Below are positions 61,058 through 64,000 of a stretch of DNA of 64,000 bases, piece by piece. The position numbers and the translations under genes are program-made. Where the stretch lies: positions 186,001-250,000 of the forward strand of contig NZ_JOTN01000004.1 of assembly GCF_000712595.1 (NCBI RefSeq). Reading direction: 5' to 3'. This DNA is from Bacillus manliponensis (GTDB lineage: Bacteria > Bacillota > Bacilli > Bacillales > Bacillaceae_G). Within the stretch, counting starts at the first letter, position 1. The number at the start of each line of letters is the position of its first letter. The notes under the pieces are model-generated. The model was given only the letters and a program-made list of their open reading frames with translations. It ran no database searches and was not told the DNA's origin.

Positions 61058-63490
61058 ATGGTGATTAGAGCGAATCTTAGTGATCTTGACGATATAGATT
61101 TGTCCACTACGCTTCCTGTTCATCATGATGTACTGACTTATGATGGTGTTACTTCGAGGTGGATTCCAAAAGCATTTCAATCTTCAATCGTAGAATCTTC
61201 TTCTAATTCGTACCTAGTAGAATTAGAGCGATGGGGGATTAGAAATGATGGGACAAATGCTGTTGTCACTACAAAAGGGATAAATGATGCATTAGTATGG
61301 GGGAAGTTGCAAGGATATAATCACATTATATTACCTAGTGGGACATATAAATTAAAGGTAGACGATACATCATTTTCTTGTATTGTTATGCAAAGTGGTA
61401 TACATTTTGAGATGATGGATGGCTGTACACTAGAATTAGAAACAAATTCATCACCGTGGTATCGGATCTTTGAAGTTAAAGGTTTAAAGAATGTAAAGAT
61501 TACGGGTGGTGAAATTGTTGGGGATAAAAAGACTCATATTTATGAAATTGGAGTTAGGTTTGTTAGAGGTGGGGTAAATGTAGATGGATCCCTAAATAAC
61601 AATCCTAACTTTATTCGTAGTGAGGTAATTGATAGATATGATAACCCTGGGTTATTAAGAGCATTCAGATTATGGTCTATATCTAGTATAAAAGCTTCAG
61701 GATATAGTTTTTATCAGTATAAAGATACTGTTTCAAGTAGTACGTTAGTTGGTGCTCGAACAAATGGTCAATTTGCCCCGGCGTCTTCAACTGGCCGTGG
61801 ATGGTTTGCTCCTATAGAAGCAGCAAATAAAATGCTTTTTGTTATTGATATTACATCCTCATCTTTAAGTGATGTTCAAATCGCTCAAATCAATGCAAAG
61901 GTTGATAGTCAAAATTATACTCATGAGTGGGGACAAGGCATAGAAATACTTGGTGCAAATTATGTTGAAATACATCATGTAGAAATAAGAGATTTTACAG
62001 GTGATGGAATTTCGACAGGGTGGCTACAGTATAGATTGAATCCTGAAGAGTATACTCAAGAGGAGATGGGATCACATATTTACATTCATCACTGTAATGT
62101 ACATCATTGTAGAAGACAAGGAATTACTCTAGCTGCTTCAAATGATACGTATGTTTTTGAAAATGAAATACATCATATTGGCAAAGCGGAGGATGGGGTT
62201 ACATCCGATTTCCGAAATGGTACTGCTCCTATGTTTGGGATAGATATTGAGTCTATGGTAGGGGAAAGTAATATTCCTTATAAGTTTCCTTACTATAAAA
62301 AGGATGGATTAGAATTAAATTTTAGAATATATGTATTTAATAACCATCTTTATGGCAATGAACGTGGGCATTTTGTAAATGTTGATGGGAACTATGTAAT
62401 TGTTGAAAATAATATATTTGAGGGTTATAACATAGGGAATGTCAGCTCTTATGAGAAAACAATGGGAATAAAGTATCTTAATAACACTTTTATTAACTGT
62501 TCATTGATTGTTAAAGGAGACCATTTTGTTAATGGAGCTACTTTTACGAATGGGCAGTGTAGAGTGATGGAAGTTGAGGGTTCTGTTGTACAAAACGTTC
62601 ACATAAAAGATGGGGCATTTACAGTATCTAGTGTTTACGGATATTTTGGAACACCGGTGGTTAATGCCACTACTGGAACCTTTACTTTTAATGTGCCGCA
62701 TGGAATGGGAAATACAGCAAAAATATGCTTTGAACAATGGCAGGGCAAGGTCCCAGCAGGGATTGATGTAAATAAATTATATTATGTTGTAAATAGAACA
62801 AATACAAGCTTTCAAGTATCTGAAGTAGAAGGAGGTACGCCTGTTACTATCACAGATGAAGGAGAGCCTGGGTTTAATATTAGTCGATACAATTATGGGA
62901 GATGTTATATATCAAATATTGTAATCGAGAAGGATTGGAGAACTAATACTGCAGTTGATGTTGGACTTACCTTACTCATGACAGGAGGAATTGTTAGAAA
63001 TATTACTGTTAAGAATTATGATGTAGATATTAAACCACCAGCTAATTATGCTGGGAGGCCTATAACAGTGGAAGGGTTAACGGTAATCGAAGGTGCAGCT
63101 AATTTAGAATGTTGTAATATAAGTAATGGTAAGTTTATAAAGGCAAAAGCGAAGAGGATGGGAGGCGATATAATATTTGGTTCCACTGATACAAAATATC
63201 GGAGACGAATACAGGTAGATTGTTGTTTGTTTGAAAATGTAGACGTTAATTTTGAAGGAAAGGTTGTAATGACTAATAGTAATTTCATAAGAGTGGGAAT
63301 TGGGAAGTCAACTAGTGGTCTAGAATCTTCAATTCTTCTTACAAGTTATTTAGAGAATAGCAAAATTAATCTGAACTGGTTAACGAAACCGAACCATATG
63401 ACAATCGCAAAATGTATTTTTAATAATGTTATGATTTCAGTACGTGATGGTGTTCGAATGATAGAAAACACAGATATTACTCTAAATTGA
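61058..63490 (+). CDS. right-handed beta-helix protein, phage tail-spike/pectate-lyase-like
   Basis: 810 residues from the ATG 10 bases after AGAGGTG (TTG at 61052 is possible). Residues 1-40 resemble the connector of phage tail and collar fibres (LSDLDDIDLS; DVLTYDGVTSRWIPKA). From about 55 it is a pectate-lyase-like fold: RNDGTNAVVTTKGINDALVW, HIILPSGTYKL, then many right-handed turns with EIHHVEIRDFTGDGIS, IYIHHCNVHHCRRQGITLAA and FENEIHHIGKAEDG. Residues about 550-620 are an inserted beta domain of phage-fibre type (VVNATTGTFTFNVPHGMGN; YYVVNRTNTSFQVSEVEGG). No signal peptide is seen. Role in binding or cutting the polymer is inferred. Confidence 0.82.
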   Translation: MVIRANLSDLDDIDLSTTLPVHHDVLTYDGVTSRWIPKAFQSSIVESSSNSYLVELERWGIRNDGTNAVVTTKGINDALVWGKLQGYNHIILPSGTYKLKVDDTSFSCIVMQSGIHFEMMDGCTLELETNSSPWYRIFEVKGLKNVKITGGEIVGDKKTHIYEIGVRFVRGGVNVDGSLNNNPNFIRSEVIDRYDNPGLLRAFRLWSISSIKASGYSFYQYKDTVSSSTLVGARTNGQFAPASSTGRGWFAPIEAANKMLFVIDITSSSLSDVQIAQINAKVDSQNYTHEWGQGIEILGANYVEIHHVEIRDFTGDGISTGWLQYRLNPEEYTQEEMGSHIYIHHCNVHHCRRQGITLAASNDTYVFENEIHHIGKAEDGVTSDFRNGTAPMFGIDIESMVGESNIPYKFPYYKKDGLELNFRIYVFNNHLYGNERGHFVNVDGNYVIVENNIFEGYNIGNVSSYEKTMGIKYLNNTFINCSLIVKGDHFVNGATFTNGQCRVMEVEGSVVQNVHIKDGAFTVSSVYGYFGTPVVNATTGTFTFNVPHGMGNTAKICFEQWQGKVPAGIDVNKLYYVVNRTNTSFQVSEVEGGTPVTITDEGEPGFNISRYNYGRCYISNIVIEKDWRTNTAVDVGLTLLMTGGIVRNITVKNYDVDIKPPANYAGRPITVEGLTVIEGAANLECCNISNGKFIKAKAKRMGGDIIFGSTDTKYRRRIQVDCCLFENVDVNFEGKVVMTNSNFIRVGIGKSTSGLESSILLTSYLENSKINLNWLTKPNHMTIAKCIFNNVMISVRDGVRMIENTDITLN

Positions 63491-63845
63491 TACTTTTTTT
63501 AAGAAAAGTTATAAATTTTTGGAGTGACGTCACAGTTAATATATTTCTTCATTTAAAAACATGTGGTTAATCCATATGTTTTTATTTATTTGTGAAATTG
63601 TTATGGTAGGAAATGCTTTGAATCTTAAAATAGAAGCTCTAATCATATTGCAAGAAACATATGGTATATAACTGAGTTAATTGTTTAGTGAGGAAAGTTT
63701 ACAGAAAAATTCTTTGAGTACGAAAAATGTATAGCAATGTGGGTTTATTAATACAAGTGGATGAAAATGATTTTAATGAGAAAGTAATACCTCAGGTTTG
63801 TAAGGTAAAAGAACATAGTTAAAAATAATGAGGAGCGGATGACGG
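63491..63845. other. 355-bp gap before the initiating sugar transferase
   Basis: Contains the hairpin at 63554-63584 and an AT-rich spacer. A 31-codon frame (63727-63822) has no good ribosome site and no recognisable product. A palindrome TGACGTCA lies at 63525-63532. No gene is called. Confidence 0.5.
63554..63584 (+). terminator. hairpin after the beta-helix gene
   Basis: Stem AAAAACATGTGG / CCATATGTTTTTA with a 5-base loop followed by T-rich sequence. If the EAR-like element acts, this is a terminator it could override. Confidence 0.7.
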
Positions 63846-64000
63846 ATGAAGAGAATATTTGATGTATGTATTTCCTTATCGTTATTATTATGTTTTTCTG
63901 TCGTTATTTTTATAGTAGCAATCCTAGTTCGGCTAAAACTTGGCTCACCAATACTATTTAAGCAGGAGCGACCAGGAATACATGGAAAACCTTTTTACCT
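63846..64000 (+). CDS. initiating sugar transferase (EpsL/WcaJ type), N-terminal part
   Basis: Runs off the right edge; 51 residues visible, ATG 10 bases after AGGAG. N-terminal membrane helix KRIFDVCISLSLLLCFSVVI and the amphipathic start of the bacterial sugar transferase domain: RLKLGSPILFKQERPGIHGK, which matches the PglC/WcaJ/EpsL pattern. It transfers a phospho-sugar onto undecaprenyl phosphate to begin the repeat unit. An EpsC-type 4-keto sugar enzyme in the operon suggests a bacillosamine-like first sugar. The catalytic Asp-Glu pair is outside the window. Confidence 0.88.
   Translation, partial: MKRIFDVCISLSLLLCFSVVIFIVAILVRLKLGSPILFKQERPGIHGKPFY

Noticed and set aside
63525-63532. 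TGACGTCA palindrome
   Set aside because: An 8-bp palindrome is expected by chance in 64 kb and has no paired site.
63727-63822. 31-codon open frame (MYSNVGLLIQVDEND...) before the sugar transferase
   Set aside because: Weak ribosome site and no recognisable family; could be a remnant, but not supportable.

Overview
The window reads as a Bacillus cereus-group chromosome. The evidence is low-GC DNA with strong Shine-Dalgarno sites, exosporium and spore-coat genes of the ExsY/CotY and CotO families, a collagen-like exosporium-type protein, several bcr1-type repeats (as I recall that family), and a CoA-disulfide reductase with the 444-residue form known from B. anthracis. The backbone follows the B. 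subtilis order fabI - cotO - cotZ family - yjcA - yjcD - yjcF - yjcG - yjcH, with group-specific blocks inserted.

Region 1 (1-13.9 kb): after the end of fabI comes an apparent exosporium/spore-surface glycosylation island. It has a collagen-like protein with about 17 nearly identical 36-bp repeats, then a minus-strand cluster of glycosyltransferases, a nucleotide-sugar dehydrogenase, two tandem FkbM methyltransferases, an SDR sugar enzyme, a glucose-1-phosphate cytidylyltransferase and a long GT2 protein. A divergent GT2-TPR gene and a decayed IS3-type orfA remnant close the block. The likely logic is synthesis of a rare, oxidised or methylated sugar chain and its transfer to a spore-surface protein.

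Region 2 (14-18.3 kb): spore coat/exosporium morphogenesis genes: a Cys-rich 180-aa protein, an expanded Glu-rich CotO, two CotZ/ExsY-family proteins, YjcA and a 50-aa Gln-rich protein. No bxpB/exsFA gene lies between the two CotZ-family genes.

Region 3 (18.5-29 kb): housekeeping and accessory genes: UvrD-like helicase, a FIST sensor plus soluble chemotaxis-type signalling protein pair, yjcF-yjcG-yjcH, a CPBP protease, an EamA transporter, a small Ig-fold protein and PutP.

Region 4 (29.3-36.6 kb): trpEGDCFBA behind two tandem T-box leaders that read UGG. A full bcr1-like repeat sits between the second T-box terminator and the trpE ribosome binding site. A gutted P-loop pseudogene follows trpA.

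Region 5 (36.7-42 kb): a flavodoxin-fold reductase convergent with an HxlR regulator that appears to share its operator motif, an LctP permease, a methyltransferase and CoA-disulfide reductase.

Region 6 (42.2-64 kb, runs off the end): an eps-type exopolysaccharide operon: chain-length adaptor, tyrosine-kinase-like ATPase, an EAR-like antitermination RNA, an EpsC-type dehydratase, eight glycosyltransferases, EpsG-type polymerase, two acetyltransferases, a pyruvyltransferase, a membrane-anchored GH88/105 enzyme, a Wzx flippase, a phage tail-spike-like beta-helix protein and the start of the initiating sugar transferase. The most unusual items are the spore glycosylation island with its CDP-sugar branch and shared Rossmann modules, the tail-spike-like protein in the eps operon, the EAR-like element, and the bcr1 insertion in the trp leader.
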